Positions 24,935 through 33,716 of a DNA stretch of 64,000 bases are shown piece after piece. The stretch lies in contig NZ_QYUL01000003.1 of the NCBI RefSeq assembly GCF_003590795.1, positions 434,001 to 498,000 of the forward strand, read 5' to 3'. This DNA is from Azospirillum cavernae (lineage in GTDB: Bacteria > Pseudomonadota > Alphaproteobacteria > Azospirillales > Azospirillaceae). Position numbers and translations under genes: made by a program. The stretch's first letter is position 1. Every line of letters starts with the position of its first letter. The notes under the pieces were generated by a model, which was given only the letters and a program-made list of their open reading frames with translations, made no database searches and had not been told where the DNA came from.

Positions 24935-27073
24935 TTATTGCGGGATGACGACGGTGTTGTTCGACACCGAAATGGCGTTCGCCGCCGACGGCGCCGTCGC
25001 CATGTCCGGCAGGAAGCTCTTGTAATTGACCGCCGTCAGCGCCGCCGTGCGCGGCGACGCCGTGCGGACCACCTGGCTTTGCGGCAGGGTCGCGCCGGTG
25101 CGCAGGTTGGCCAGCATGGCGTCGAGGCCACGGACGAAATAATGATGGATCGGCAGATAGATCGGCGCCGCCGCCGGGCCGAAGGTGCCGATCAGCGATT
25201 CAAAATGCTGGGTGTTGGGAACCTCGATGTAGCTCAGCTTGCTGGCCGAACCCTCGACGATCTTGTTCCAGCCGAAATAGGCGCGCCCGGCGTGGTTGGG
25301 GTGAATCACCTCGTCGTTGCGGGCCTGGATGATGAGCGACGGCAGGCCGCGCAGATTGGCGGTTCCGACCACCTCCTGCATGCCCTGACGGACGCGGGTC
25401 GAATTGACCTTGTCGCGCATGCTCATTTTCGTTCCCGGGGCCGCGTCGCCGGTCACAAGGCTGCGGTAGCACAGCGCCGCGTCCAGATTGAGATCGGCCA
25501 ACCCGGTGGAGCGCGACACCGCCATCACCTCGTTGATTGGGCCGTTGGCGGCGTTTTCGGCGATGACGCTGATGCCGCCGGCGGGCGGGATGATGTTGCC
25601 CGCCGCGAACAGCAGGGCGGCGGTGGCGATGGGAAGCTGGATCGGCGCGCCCGCCGCGTTGGTGGCGGCGAAAGTCGTGCCGCACAGCGCGTCATCAGCG
25701 CGGAAACGGCCATATTCGGCGACGTAGGTGTCGATGATCTGACGGTAGGCGTTGAGATTTTCCATCAAGGGAATTTCCCAGTCGCCTTCGACCAGATAGC
25801 CGTAATTGTGGATGATTTGCAGCGATTCCGCCGCCTGCGCCGCCAACGTGGTGGAGGACAACAGCCCCTTGCCCTTCAAGGCGGCGCAACGGTTGGCGCG
25901 CGACCCGCTGGGCGATCCGCTGGGATCGGCGTTCAGCACCGCCCCGGTCAGCGAGGAATCTAGCGCGGCGCAGGGCGCGTAGATGGCGATCTGCGTGTAG
26001 TAATCGATGAAATGCTTGCCGGGCGCGGTCAGCGTGCTGGCGCCATAGCGGATCGACAGGCCGGAGCGCTGGGGCGGAATGACGTTGGGGATGACCGCGA
26101 CGACGCCGTCCACCAAGCTCTTGGTGTCCTTTTCCGCCGCCATCACCGCCGCGCCGCCGCCGTTCGACACGCCGCCGGAAATGACCGTGGTGTTGGCCGG
26201 GGCGAAGCGCGCCGCGCCCGCCGCCAAATATTGGTTCATCGCGTAGAAGCCGAACTCGATGGCCTGGAGCGTGTAGTCGCCCCATTTGCCGTCGACCAGC
26301 TTGCCGGAATGCGCCTGCTTGTAGGCCAGCCGGTTCGGGTAGGCCGCCGCGAAGGCGCCTTGGCTGGTGGTGAAGGACGCGGCGAAGTTGGTGGCCGCGC
26401 CGACCGAGCCGCGCGGCAGGAATTGGCCGAAGCGGTCGTACAGATAATCGCGGGTGACGTCGTGGAAGGCGTTTCCGGTGCCCTTGTCGGCGTAGACGGC
26501 GACGCAGCCGTTGCGGAACGCCCATTCGCCAGCGGTGCCGATGGCGCCATAGACGTTGCGCGAGCCGGATGACGGTCCCGTGACCATGCAGGGCTGGGTC
26601 TGGTTCGCGTTGGCCGGGATCTGGACGATCATCGTTTGATAGTTCGACCCTGATCCGTCATCGGTCAGCGCGATGTATTCGCGCCCCGCGACCTTCCCCT
26701 CGGTCCCGGTGTCGACATAATTCGCGTTCAGATTCGGTCCGTACAACACGCGCCAGCCGCCGCCGGTCGAGGTGTCGACCAGACCGCGATAGGCGTTGTG
26801 GATGGCCCGGCGGCGCAGCTCCGCCACGGTGGGGGACAACGGGTTGGCGACGGTCGGCGCGACGGCGGACGACAGGCCGGTGACGCCCAGACCAGCGGTC
26901 AGCAGATCGTCCGACACGCCGTCGTAATCGGTGAAGCTCAACGTCTGCGGCAGCACGAAGCTGGGCAGAGCGTTCTGAGCCGACGCGGTTCCTGCCAGCA
27001 GGCCCGGCGCAAGCGCGGCCGAGGCCAGCAGACCAAAGGCGAGCGCCTTCGACCCAACACGCATACGAAGCAT
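24935..27073 (-). CDS. Secreted 3-hydroxybutyrate oligomer hydrolase family protein
   Basis: 712 residues from ATG 27073, chosen because GAGGGGG lies about seven bases upstream; ATG 27088 is an alternative. Signal peptide MLRMRVGSKALAFGLL to GTASAQ. Family landmarks of D-(-)-3-hydroxybutyrate oligomer hydrolases follow: LRRRAIHNAYRGLVD, SSGSRNVYGAIGTAGEW, YADKGTG, YPNRLAYKQAHSG and the nucleophile motif GGVSNGGGAA with S303, then a late block QARNDEVIHPNHAGRAYFGW and NTQHFE supplying Asp/His candidates. The family cleaves 3HB oligomers released from polyhydroxybutyrate. Periplasmic or secreted; the T2SS genes upstream are a possible route (inference). Confidence 0.9.
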   Translation of the reverse strand: MLRMRVGSKALAFGLLASAALAPGLLAGTASAQNALPSFVLPQTLSFTDYDGVSDDLLTAGLGVTGLSSAVAPTVANPLSPTVAELRRRAIHNAYRGLVDTSTGGGWRVLYGPNLNANYVDTGTEGKVAGREYIALTDDGSGSNYQTMIVQIPANANQTQPCMVTGPSSGSRNVYGAIGTAGEWAFRNGCVAVYADKGTGNAFHDVTRDYLYDRFGQFLPRGSVGAATNFAASFTTSQGAFAAAYPNRLAYKQAHSGKLVDGKWGDYTLQAIEFGFYAMNQYLAAGAARFAPANTTVISGGVSNGGGAAVMAAEKDTKSLVDGVVAVIPNVIPPQRSGLSIRYGASTLTAPGKHFIDYYTQIAIYAPCAALDSSLTGAVLNADPSGSPSGSRANRCAALKGKGLLSSTTLAAQAAESLQIIHNYGYLVEGDWEIPLMENLNAYRQIIDTYVAEYGRFRADDALCGTTFAATNAAGAPIQLPIATAALLFAAGNIIPPAGGISVIAENAANGPINEVMAVSRSTGLADLNLDAALCYRSLVTGDAAPGTKMSMRDKVNSTRVRQGMQEVVGTANLRGLPSLIIQARNDEVIHPNHAGRAYFGWNKIVEGSASKLSYIEVPNTQHFESLIGTFGPAAAPIYLPIHHYFVRGLDAMLANLRTGATLPQSQVVRTASPRTAALTAVNYKSFLPDMATAPSAANAISVSNNTVVIPQ

Positions 27074-27342
27074 CCGTTTCCCCCTCATGTCTTCTTGTCG
27101 CGACGCGGTGTCGGGCGTCACGGTCGACAGAAAGATGCAACGTGTGTGCCGCAGTTGGACAGGCTGACAAAAGGCAGAGATGGACGGGCCGCAACCCTTG
27201 CGGCGTATGGTTTTTGGCCGGGTCTGACAGGGGCGTGGCGGGGGCGGTTCCGGCGGCGACCTGTCCGCCGTTCCGACAGGTGTGTGGAGACGCGGACAGT
27301 TCGCCGTCCGCATCACCTTTCAAATCGGGGCGGCGCCCGTCC

Positions 27343-28176
27343 TCACATGTCCAAACCCAGATCCAAGTTGGGCGCGCTGTGGGTCAGCCAGCCGCAGGAG
27401 ATCATGTCCACCCCGGTTTCGGCGATGGCGCGCACGGTGGCCAACGTCACGTTGCCCGACGCTTCGGCCAGCAGCCGACCGTCGATCATCCGCACCGCGC
27501 GGCGCAGCGTGTCGGGATCCATGTTGTCGAGCAACACCACGTCCACCGGCAGGCCCAGCAGCTCGTCCAACTGGTCGAGCGTGTCCACCTCGACCTCCAC
27601 CTTCACCATGTGGCCGATGTTGGCGCGCACCCGCTCCACCGCCGCGCGGACGCCGCCCGCCACGGCGATGTGGTTGTCCTTGATGAGAACGGCGTCGTCC
27701 AGGCCGAAACGGTGGTTGAAACCGCCGCCCAGCTTGACCGCATGCTTTTCCAACACGCGCAGGCCGGGGGTGGTCTTGCGGGTGCAGACGATGCGCGCCT
27801 TGGTCCCGTCCACTTCGCGGACCAGCGCGCGGGTGGCGGTGGCGATGCCGGACAGGCGGCCCATGACGTTCAAGGCGGTGCGTTCGGCGGTCAGCAGGGC
27901 GCGGGCCGATCCGCTCAGGGTGGCGATGATCCCGCCGGGGCGCACGTCGCCGCCGTCCGCCACGTCGATCTGAACGGCGACGCCGGGGTCGAGCAGGCGG
28001 AAGGCGATCAGCGCGGCCTCCAAACCGGCGACGCGGCCATCCTTGCGCGCGGCGATGCGGGCGGTGGCGACCGCGTCGGCGGGGATGATGCTGTCGGTGG
28101 TGATGTCGCCCGCCCGCCCCAGATCCTCGGCCAGCGCGGCGCGGATGATCGGTTCGACGGTCAAAGGATGCAGCAT
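27343..28176 (-). CDS. nadC: Nicotinate-nucleotide pyrophosphorylase (quinolinate phosphoribosyltransferase)
   Basis: 277 residues, normal length. Makes nicotinate mononucleotide from quinolinate and PRPP. Motifs: AEDLGRAGDITTDSIIP, AERTALNVMGRLSGIAT, CTRKTTPGLRVLEKHAVKLGGG (substrate phosphate-binding Arg, Lys, His), LIKDNHI, VEVEVDTLDQ and VLLDNM, ending with EASGNVTLATVRAIAETGVDMIS. Third gene of nadA-nadB-nadC; its start overlaps the nadB end by 16 bases. Confidence 0.97.
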   Translation of the reverse strand: MLHPLTVEPIIRAALAEDLGRAGDITTDSIIPADAVATARIAARKDGRVAGLEAALIAFRLLDPGVAVQIDVADGGDVRPGGIIATLSGSARALLTAERTALNVMGRLSGIATATRALVREVDGTKARIVCTRKTTPGLRVLEKHAVKLGGGFNHRFGLDDAVLIKDNHIAVAGGVRAAVERVRANIGHMVKVEVEVDTLDQLDELLGLPVDVVLLDNMDPDTLRRAVRMIDGRLLAEASGNVTLATVRAIAETGVDMISCGWLTHSAPNLDLGLDM

Positions 28177-29825
28177 GCGGCGTCTCCGGGCAGCGGGCCG
28201 GTGGGACCGGCCAAATCGGTGAGGGTGAGCGTGCGGTTTTCAGCGGTGCGGCCAAAGGCCGGGTTGGGCAAGGGGTGATCGGCGCGGCAATGCGCCCCCC
28301 GGCTTTCCTCGCGCGCCAAAGCGGCGTGAACGATCAGGCGACCAATCAGCAGCCGGTTGCGCGCCTCGCCCCAGAGACGGACGGCGCCGGGGTCGATGAC
28401 GGGGGTGATGGCGGCGTCCCCGTCGGCCTCCTCGCCGCGCAGGCTGTCGAGCGCGGCGGCGAGCCGTCCCAGCTTGCGCCGGGCGGCCAGCAGCCCCAGC
28501 CCGTCGCGGACCAGCCCGGCCCCCTCATACAGCACGCGGCGGGATTCCGCCGTCAGCGCGTCGAGCAGCGCGCCGCCGACCTCCGCCGCGACGGCGGGCG
28601 GAGTGGGCAGGGCGAAGGGCGGCAGCGGGGCCAACGCCCGTTCGGCGACGTCGCGGGCGACCCGCGCGCCGAACACCAGCGCTTCCAACAGCGAGTTGCT
28701 GGCCAGCCGGTTCGCGCCATGCACGCCGGTGCAGGCGACCTCGCCGCAGGCCCACAACCCATCCAGGCTGGTCCGCCCGTCGGCGTCGGTGACGATGCCG
28801 CCCATGTGGTAATGCGCGGCGGGGGCGACCGGCATCGGTTCCTTGAACGGATCCAAGCCATGGTCGGCGCAGATCGCCAGCACGGTGGGGAAGCCATCGG
28901 GCTTGGCGGCCAGCGCCGGGCGCAGGTCGAGGAAGACTCGCTCCCCCGCCTTGATCCGCGCGCCGATGGCCCGCGCCACGACGTCGCGCGGCGCCAGTTC
29001 GGCCAACGGATGTTCGTCGAGCATGAAGCGGCGTCCGGCGCGGTCGAGCAGGGTGGCGCCCGCCCCGCGCAGCGCCTCGGTCAGCAGCGGGCGGGGGTCG
29101 GCCTCGACGTCGAGCGCGGTCGGGTGGAACTGCACGAACTCCAGATCGGCCAGCCGCGCGCCCGCGCGGGCGGCCAACGCCAGCCCGTCGCCGGTCGCCT
29201 CCGCCGGGTTGGTGGTGCGGGCGAAGGCGGCGCCCACCCCGCCGGTCGCCAGAATGACGCGCGGGGCGCGGTGAAACACCCAACCGTCGGGGTGCATGGC
29301 CAGCAGGCCGCAGACGCGGGCGCCGCGCATCACCAGATCGACGGCGAAGGCCTCGGCCTCCACCCGCACCGACGGCGCGGCGCGCAGTCGCTCGGCCAGC
29401 GCCAGAACCAGGGTGCGCCCGGTGGCGTCGCCCCCGGCGTGGACGATGCGGGCAGTTCCATGCGCGGCCTCCCGCCCCAGCAGCGGCGCGCCATCGGCGT
29501 CGCGGTCGAAGGGCAGGCCGTCGGCCAGCATGGCGCGCACTTGGGCGACCCCGTCGCGGGTCAGCAGCGCCGCCATGGCGGCGTCCACCAGCCCGGCCCC
29601 AGCGGCGAGCGTGTCGGCGGCGTGATCCTCCGGGCGGTCGCCGGGACCGATGGCGGCGGCGACGCCGCCCTGGGCGTAGAGGCTCGACCCGCCCGGCAGA
29701 TCGGCGGTTTTGGTCAGCAGCGTGACGGCGCGCGGGGCGAGCGCCAGCGCCGCCGTCATCCCGGCCAACCCGGACCCCACGACGATGACCTCGGCGTCAC
29801 GAACCTGATACGGCGTGTTGGTCAT
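28161..29825 (-). CDS. nadB: L-aspartate oxidase
   Basis: 554 residues from ATG 29825, with GAGGGAACC directly upstream. FAD-binding start VIVVGSGLAGMTAALAL, then GGSSLYAQGGVAAAIGPGD, the ATGGVGAAFARTTNPAEATGDG block, QFHPTALD, and the active-site region GAHCRADHPLPN at the C-terminus; HYHMGGIVTDADGRT and GLWACGEVACTGVHGANRLASNSLLEALVFG are diagnostic. It oxidises aspartate to iminoaspartate for NadA in de novo NAD synthesis. Separated from nadA by a 215-base stretch containing an inverted-repeat pair. Confidence 0.96.
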   Translation of the reverse strand: MTNTPYQVRDAEVIVVGSGLAGMTAALALAPRAVTLLTKTADLPGGSSLYAQGGVAAAIGPGDRPEDHAADTLAAGAGLVDAAMAALLTRDGVAQVRAMLADGLPFDRDADGAPLLGREAAHGTARIVHAGGDATGRTLVLALAERLRAAPSVRVEAEAFAVDLVMRGARVCGLLAMHPDGWVFHRAPRVILATGGVGAAFARTTNPAEATGDGLALAARAGARLADLEFVQFHPTALDVEADPRPLLTEALRGAGATLLDRAGRRFMLDEHPLAELAPRDVVARAIGARIKAGERVFLDLRPALAAKPDGFPTVLAICADHGLDPFKEPMPVAPAAHYHMGGIVTDADGRTSLDGLWACGEVACTGVHGANRLASNSLLEALVFGARVARDVAERALAPLPPFALPTPPAVAAEVGGALLDALTAESRRVLYEGAGLVRDGLGLLAARRKLGRLAAALDSLRGEEADGDAAITPVIDPGAVRLWGEARNRLLIGRLIVHAALAREESRGAHCRADHPLPNPAFGRTAENRTLTLTDLAGPTGPLPGDAACCIL

Positions 29826-29863
29826 GGTTCCCTCACCAGGGTTGGGTGGCTTCCCGCCATCTC

Positions 29864-29907
29864 CCCCCTCTCCCCCCCGGGGAGAGGGTTTGGGGTGAGG
29901 GGGACGC
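29864..29907. repeat. C-rich intergenic inverted repeat, left arm (nadA-nadB)
   Basis: About 44 bases beginning CCCCCTCTCCCCCCCGGGGA and ending GGGGTGAGGGGGACGC. Its near-complement lies at 29991-30033 with an 83-base spacer. Resembles C-rich REP-like palindromes common between genes in this bacterial group. Confidence 0.8.
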
Positions 29908-29990
29908 ACGGCGACAGGTTCACAAAGGGCGTTCGCATCAACGGGGCGGCGTCAACGGGGGGCGGCGCCTGTTCCGTGACGGTTCGCGGC

Positions 29991-30033
29991 GCATCCCCCT
30001 CACCCCGTCCCTCTCCCCGGGGGGGAGAGGGGG
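29991..30033. repeat. C-rich intergenic inverted repeat, right arm (nadA-nadB)
   Basis: About 43 bases, beginning GCATCCCCCTCACCCC and ending GGGGGGGAGAGGGGG, the reverse complement of the element at 29864-29907 apart from three or so positions. It also has an internal CTCTCCCC/GGGGAGAG hairpin. Confidence 0.8.
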
Positions 30034-30040
30034 AATTCCC

Positions 30041-31060
30041 TCACTTCGGTTTGACGGCCAGCATCCGTTCGACCGAGCGGCGGGCGCGGTCGGCCAGAGC
30101 GGGGGCGATCTCCACGCGCGGCTCCAGCGTTTGCAGGGAGTCGAGGATGCTCGCCAGCGTCACCGTCTTCATGTGCGGGCACAGGTTGCAGGGCCGCACG
30201 AACTCCGTGTCAGGGGAGGCGGCGGCGACGTTGTCGCTCATCGAGCATTCCGTCACCATCAGCACGCGCGGCGGCTTCTCAGTGCCGACGAAGTCGATCA
30301 TCCGGGCGGTGGAGCCGACGAAATCGGCGGCCGCCAGCACGTCGGGCGGGCATTCCGGGTGGGCGATCACGGTCAACCGATCAAAGCGGTTGCGGAATTC
30401 GGTGATCTCCGCGCCGGTGAAACGCTCATGCACCTCGCAATGGCCCTTCCAGGCGATGATCTCGACCTTGGTCTGGGTGGCGACGTATTTCGCCAGATAC
30501 TCGTCGGGCAGGAACAGCACGCGGTCCACGCCCAGCGATTCCACCACCTCCACCGCGTTGCCCGACGTGCAGCAGATGTCCACCTCCGCCTTCACCTCCG
30601 CCGACGTGTTGACGTAGGCGATGACCGGCACGCCGGGATGCGCCTCGCGCAGCAGGCGGACGTCGGCGGCGGTGATGGAATCGGCCAGCGAGCAACCGGC
30701 GTTGCGGCTGGGGATCAGCACGGTCTTGGACGGGTTCAGCAGCTTCGCCGTCTCCGCCATGAAATGCACGCCCGCCACGACGATGACGTCCGCGTCGGTC
30801 TGCGTCGCCTTGGCGGCCAGCGCCAGGCTGTCGCCGACGATGTCGGCCACGCCGTGGAAGATCTCCGGCGTCTGGTAATTGTGCGCGAGGATGACGGCGT
30901 TGCGTTCGCGCTTCAGTTGGTTGATCGCGTGGATCAGCGGGGCGTGAAACGGCCATTCGATGGCGGGAACGACGCGTTTCATCCGTTCGTAAATCGGGGC
31001 CGTCGCCTCGGCGATCGCGGGCGTGAAGGCGAGGGCGGCGGGGCCAGCGGCGTCGGGCAT
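30041..31060 (-). CDS. nadA: Quinolinate synthase A
   Basis: 339 residues from ATG 31060, chosen for GGAG seven bases upstream. It condenses iminoaspartate with dihydroxyacetone phosphate to quinolinate using a [4Fe-4S] cluster. Likely cluster cysteines are C123 (NAGCSLADSI), C208 (KGHCEVHE) and C294 in the C-terminal PCNLCPHM; substrate-loop motifs AHNYQTPEI, GDSLALA and CTSGNA are present. First gene of the nad operon, placed immediately downstream of a large perfect palindrome (31074-31115) likely to be its operator. Confidence 0.96.
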   Translation of the reverse strand: MPDAAGPAALAFTPAIAEATAPIYERMKRVVPAIEWPFHAPLIHAINQLKRERNAVILAHNYQTPEIFHGVADIVGDSLALAAKATQTDADVIVVAGVHFMAETAKLLNPSKTVLIPSRNAGCSLADSITAADVRLLREAHPGVPVIAYVNTSAEVKAEVDICCTSGNAVEVVESLGVDRVLFLPDEYLAKYVATQTKVEIIAWKGHCEVHERFTGAEITEFRNRFDRLTVIAHPECPPDVLAAADFVGSTARMIDFVGTEKPPRVLMVTECSMSDNVAAASPDTEFVRPCNLCPHMKTVTLASILDSLQTLEPRVEIAPALADRARRSVERMLAVKPK

Positions 31061-31073
31061 CGGGCGCTCCAAA

Positions 31074-31115
31074 ATACTCGTTTCGAGCAAAACCATATTT
31101 GCTCGAAACGAGTAT
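31074..31115. promoter_or_regulatory. Perfect 18+18 bp palindrome upstream of nadA (probable NAD-pathway operator)
   Basis: Arms ATACTCGTTTCGAGCAAA and TTTGCTCGAAACGAGTAT are exact reverse complements around a six-base centre ACCATA. Each arm also contains its own small palindrome CTCG-TTT-CGAG or CTCG-AAA-CGAG, so it can be read as two tandem operators. It starts 14 bases before the nadA ATG. Alphaproteobacterial nad operons are known to be controlled by local repressors such as NadQ; assignment to NadQ is inference. Confidence 0.75.
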
Positions 31116-31199
31116 ATCAAGAAGAAAACGATAGGCCGAACGGACGATGACGAAACAGGGGGCGAAACGGGCGCGCGAGGCGGGCGGAAACGGCGCGGA

Positions 31200-32216
31200 T
31201 CAGGCCCCGTCGGACACCGGAATCCGTCCGGCGATGATGGCGCGGCGGGCCTCCTCCACCGCGTTCAGCATGGCCGGGGTCAGAAGCTCGCGGTTGTTTT
31301 CATCGACCGCGTAATCGACGGCGCCGTCGGCCAGCCCCAGCACGCGCGGGCCGGGCGTCCAGGTTCCGCGTTGACCGGCCTGGAAGGCGGCGTCCACCGC
31401 CAGATCGACGCGCTTGAGCATCGAGGTCAGGATGGTGCCGGGGTAGAGATAATTCTGGTTGCTGTCCACGCCGATGGCCAGCCGTCCGCCATCCTTGGCG
31501 GCGGCGAACACGCCGAAATTCGACACGCCCGCCCCGGCGAACACCACGTCGGCCCCGCGCTGGAACTGGCTGCGCGCCACCTCCGCCCCGGTGGTCGGGT
31601 CGTTGAAGGCGTCGGCGGTGGTCCCGACGAAATTGACCAGAACGGTAATATCGCCGCGCGCGTGCCGCGCCCCTTGGGTGAATCCGGCGATGAATTTGCG
31701 CAGCAAGGGAATGTCGAGCGCGCCGACGAAGCCCACGGTCCCGGTTTTCGAGGCCAGCGCCGCCAGCACGCCGACCAGGAAGGAGCCTTCCTGCTCCTTG
31801 AAGGTGATCGACCGGATGTTCGGCCCTTCGGCCACCGAATCCACGATGGTGAAACGCAGATCGGGGTGGCGGGGGGCCAGCTTGGTCAGGGCGGTGGCGT
31901 AGTAAAAGCCGATGGTGACGATGTCGGTGGCCCCGCGCCGGACCAGCGCCGCGACCCCCTGGTCGAACTGCGCCAGGTTGTTCGGCATATATTCCAGATA
32001 GGACAGGCCGGTGGCGGTTTTGAAGCGCTCCGCCCCGGTGAAGGCCCCCTCGTTGAAGCTTTTGTCGAACTTCTGCCCGACGGCGTAGACAAGGCCGGGA
32101 ACGAAATTGGCCGGGGCGGCGGCCAAGGCGGGAAGGGACGAACCGCAAGTCGCGGTGGCGGCGGCGAGGCTGGAAGCGCCCAGAACCAGAACCGAACGGC
32201 GGGACAGGGGCGTCAT
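31200..32216 (-). CDS. BMP-family ABC transporter substrate-binding protein
   Basis: 338 residues from ATG 32216. N-terminal SRRSVLVLGASSLAAA looks like a Tat/Sec export signal ending near PALAAA. Mature protein has the PnrA/BmpA signatures YAVGQKFDKSFNEGAFTGAERF, DIVTIGFYYATALTKLA, SITFKEQEGSFLVGVLAAL, TGTVGFVGALDIPLLRKFIAGF and GADVVFAGAGVSNFGVF. The family binds purine nucleosides or similar compounds in the periplasm. No permease or ATPase gene is adjacent, so it is an orphan in this window. Ligand unknown. Confidence 0.88.
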   Translation of the reverse strand: MTPLSRRSVLVLGASSLAAATATCGSSLPALAAAPANFVPGLVYAVGQKFDKSFNEGAFTGAERFKTATGLSYLEYMPNNLAQFDQGVAALVRRGATDIVTIGFYYATALTKLAPRHPDLRFTIVDSVAEGPNIRSITFKEQEGSFLVGVLAALASKTGTVGFVGALDIPLLRKFIAGFTQGARHARGDITVLVNFVGTTADAFNDPTTGAEVARSQFQRGADVVFAGAGVSNFGVFAAAKDGGRLAIGVDSNQNYLYPGTILTSMLKRVDLAVDAAFQAGQRGTWTPGPRVLGLADGAVDYAVDENNRELLTPAMLNAVEEARRAIIAGRIPVSDGA

Positions 32217-32489
32217 GGCGCGGCCTTTTGTCAGGGGGCGGCAATCAGGAGTCAAAGTTAGCCACGGAGCGCGCCGCGCATCCAGGGGAAAGGCGCCGCA
32301 AGGGCGTGCGATGAGGGAAAAACTCTCCACAGCGTTCGATTAACGCCCGGCGCCCGCTCAATCGCCCTGCGGGCAGGGCTGCCATTCCAAGACAGGGGGT
32401 TTCCGTGGCGCGTTTGCACGCTCACTGTTCGTGTTTGCTGTCTGACCTTTTCTATACCCTCCCCCGCGATCCCCACCTCTGGATGTCCG

Positions 32490-33716
32490 ATGCTTGCGCG
32501 TCTTGCCGCCGTCCGCGCCCTGTCGCCCGCCAACAGCCCCTATTTCATGGCCGCTCTTGGGATTCTCACGTCCTTCGGACCGATGGGGACCGACATGTAT
32601 TTGCCGGGAATGCCCACCATCGGCGTCGATTTGCGGGCGACCCAGGATCAGGTGCAATGGACCCTGTCGGCCTTTTTCCTGGGCTTTGGCGTCGGTCAAT
32701 TGATCTGGGGCGCGTTGGGCGACCGTTTCGGGCGGCGCGGGCCAATCGCCATCGGCATTCTGCTGTACGCCGTCGCCTGCGTCGGTTGTTCGCTGTCCAG
32801 CGACATCGCTCATCTGGCGGGCTGGCGTTTCATCCAGGGGGTGGGGGCCTGCGCCGGGCCGGTGCTGGTCCGCGCCATGATCCGCGACGTGTTCGAGCGT
32901 GACCGCGCCGCCCGCACCTTGTCGATGATGATGCTGGTGATGGGCGCGGCCCCGATCATCGCGCCGTTGATCGGCGGGCAAATCCTGGTCTGGGCCAACT
33001 GGCGCTGGATTTTCTGGGGGCAGGGGATTTTCGGCGCCATCGCCATGCTGGCGCTGTTCACCCTGCCGGAAACATTGGCGCGCGACCGGCGCAGCAGCCT
33101 GCGCCCGATGACGCTCGCCCTGTCCTACCGCCAATTGCTGACCAACCGTTCCTATCTGGGCTACGCCTTTGGCAGCGCCTGCATTTATGGCGGGATGTTC
33201 GCCTTCATCTCCGGCTCGCCCTTTGTCTACATCGACCTGTTCGGGGTGGCCCCGGAGAATTTCGGCTTTCTCTTCGGCATCAACATCGTCGGCATGATGG
33301 CGATGAGCACGGTCAACAGCCGCATCGTCATGCGCTTTGGCGCGGAGCGGATCCTGCGGATCGGGACCATGCTGGCCGCCGCCGCTGGGTTGCTGGTGCT
33401 GGTTGTGGCGGCGCTGGGGCTGGGCGGCCTGTGGGGGCTGGTCGGCGCGCTGCTGCTGTTCATGGCGATGATGGCGCTCATCAACGCCAACGCCATGGCC
33501 TGCGCCATGCAGTCCTTTCCGCACATGGCGGGCACCGCCTCGGCCTTGGCCGGGATGCTGCAATTCAGCGTCGGCAGCGTGGCGGGCTGGGTCGTCGGCT
33601 TGCTGGCGAACGGCACGGCGGGGCCGATGGGCATGGTGATCTGCGGCTCGGCTTTGCTCAGCCTGCTGTTGAACGTGACTCTGGTGCGGCGGGCGCCCAG
33701 CCAAACAGCTCCATAA
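32490..33716 (+). CDS. Bcr/CflA-family multidrug efflux MFS transporter
   Basis: 408 residues with twelve predicted membrane helices. The Bcr/CflA subfamily landmarks TDMYLPGMPTIGVDLRAT (helix 1 region), GVGQLIWGALGDRFGRRGPI (MFS motif A), RFIQGVGACAGPVLVRAMIRD and VMGAAPIIAPLIGGQIL are clear. Expected to expel drugs such as bicyclomycin or chloramphenicol by proton antiport in the inner membrane; actual substrate unknown. Its last 59 bases overlap the convergent adenylate cyclase gene. Confidence 0.92.
   Translation: MLARLAAVRALSPANSPYFMAALGILTSFGPMGTDMYLPGMPTIGVDLRATQDQVQWTLSAFFLGFGVGQLIWGALGDRFGRRGPIAIGILLYAVACVGCSLSSDIAHLAGWRFIQGVGACAGPVLVRAMIRDVFERDRAARTLSMMMLVMGAAPIIAPLIGGQILVWANWRWIFWGQGIFGAIAMLALFTLPETLARDRRSSLRPMTLALSYRQLLTNRSYLGYAFGSACIYGGMFAFISGSPFVYIDLFGVAPENFGFLFGINIVGMMAMSTVNSRIVMRFGAERILRIGTMLAAAAGLLVLVVAALGLGGLWGLVGALLLFMAMMALINANAMACAMQSFPHMAGTASALAGMLQFSVGSVAGWVVGLLANGTAGPMGMVICGSALLSLLLNVTLVRRAPSQTAP

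Noticed and set aside
28275..30617. 780-codon plus-strand frame opposite nadB and nadA
   Set aside because: Gly/Gln/Ala/Arg-rich shadow without any motif; both minus-strand genes are certain.
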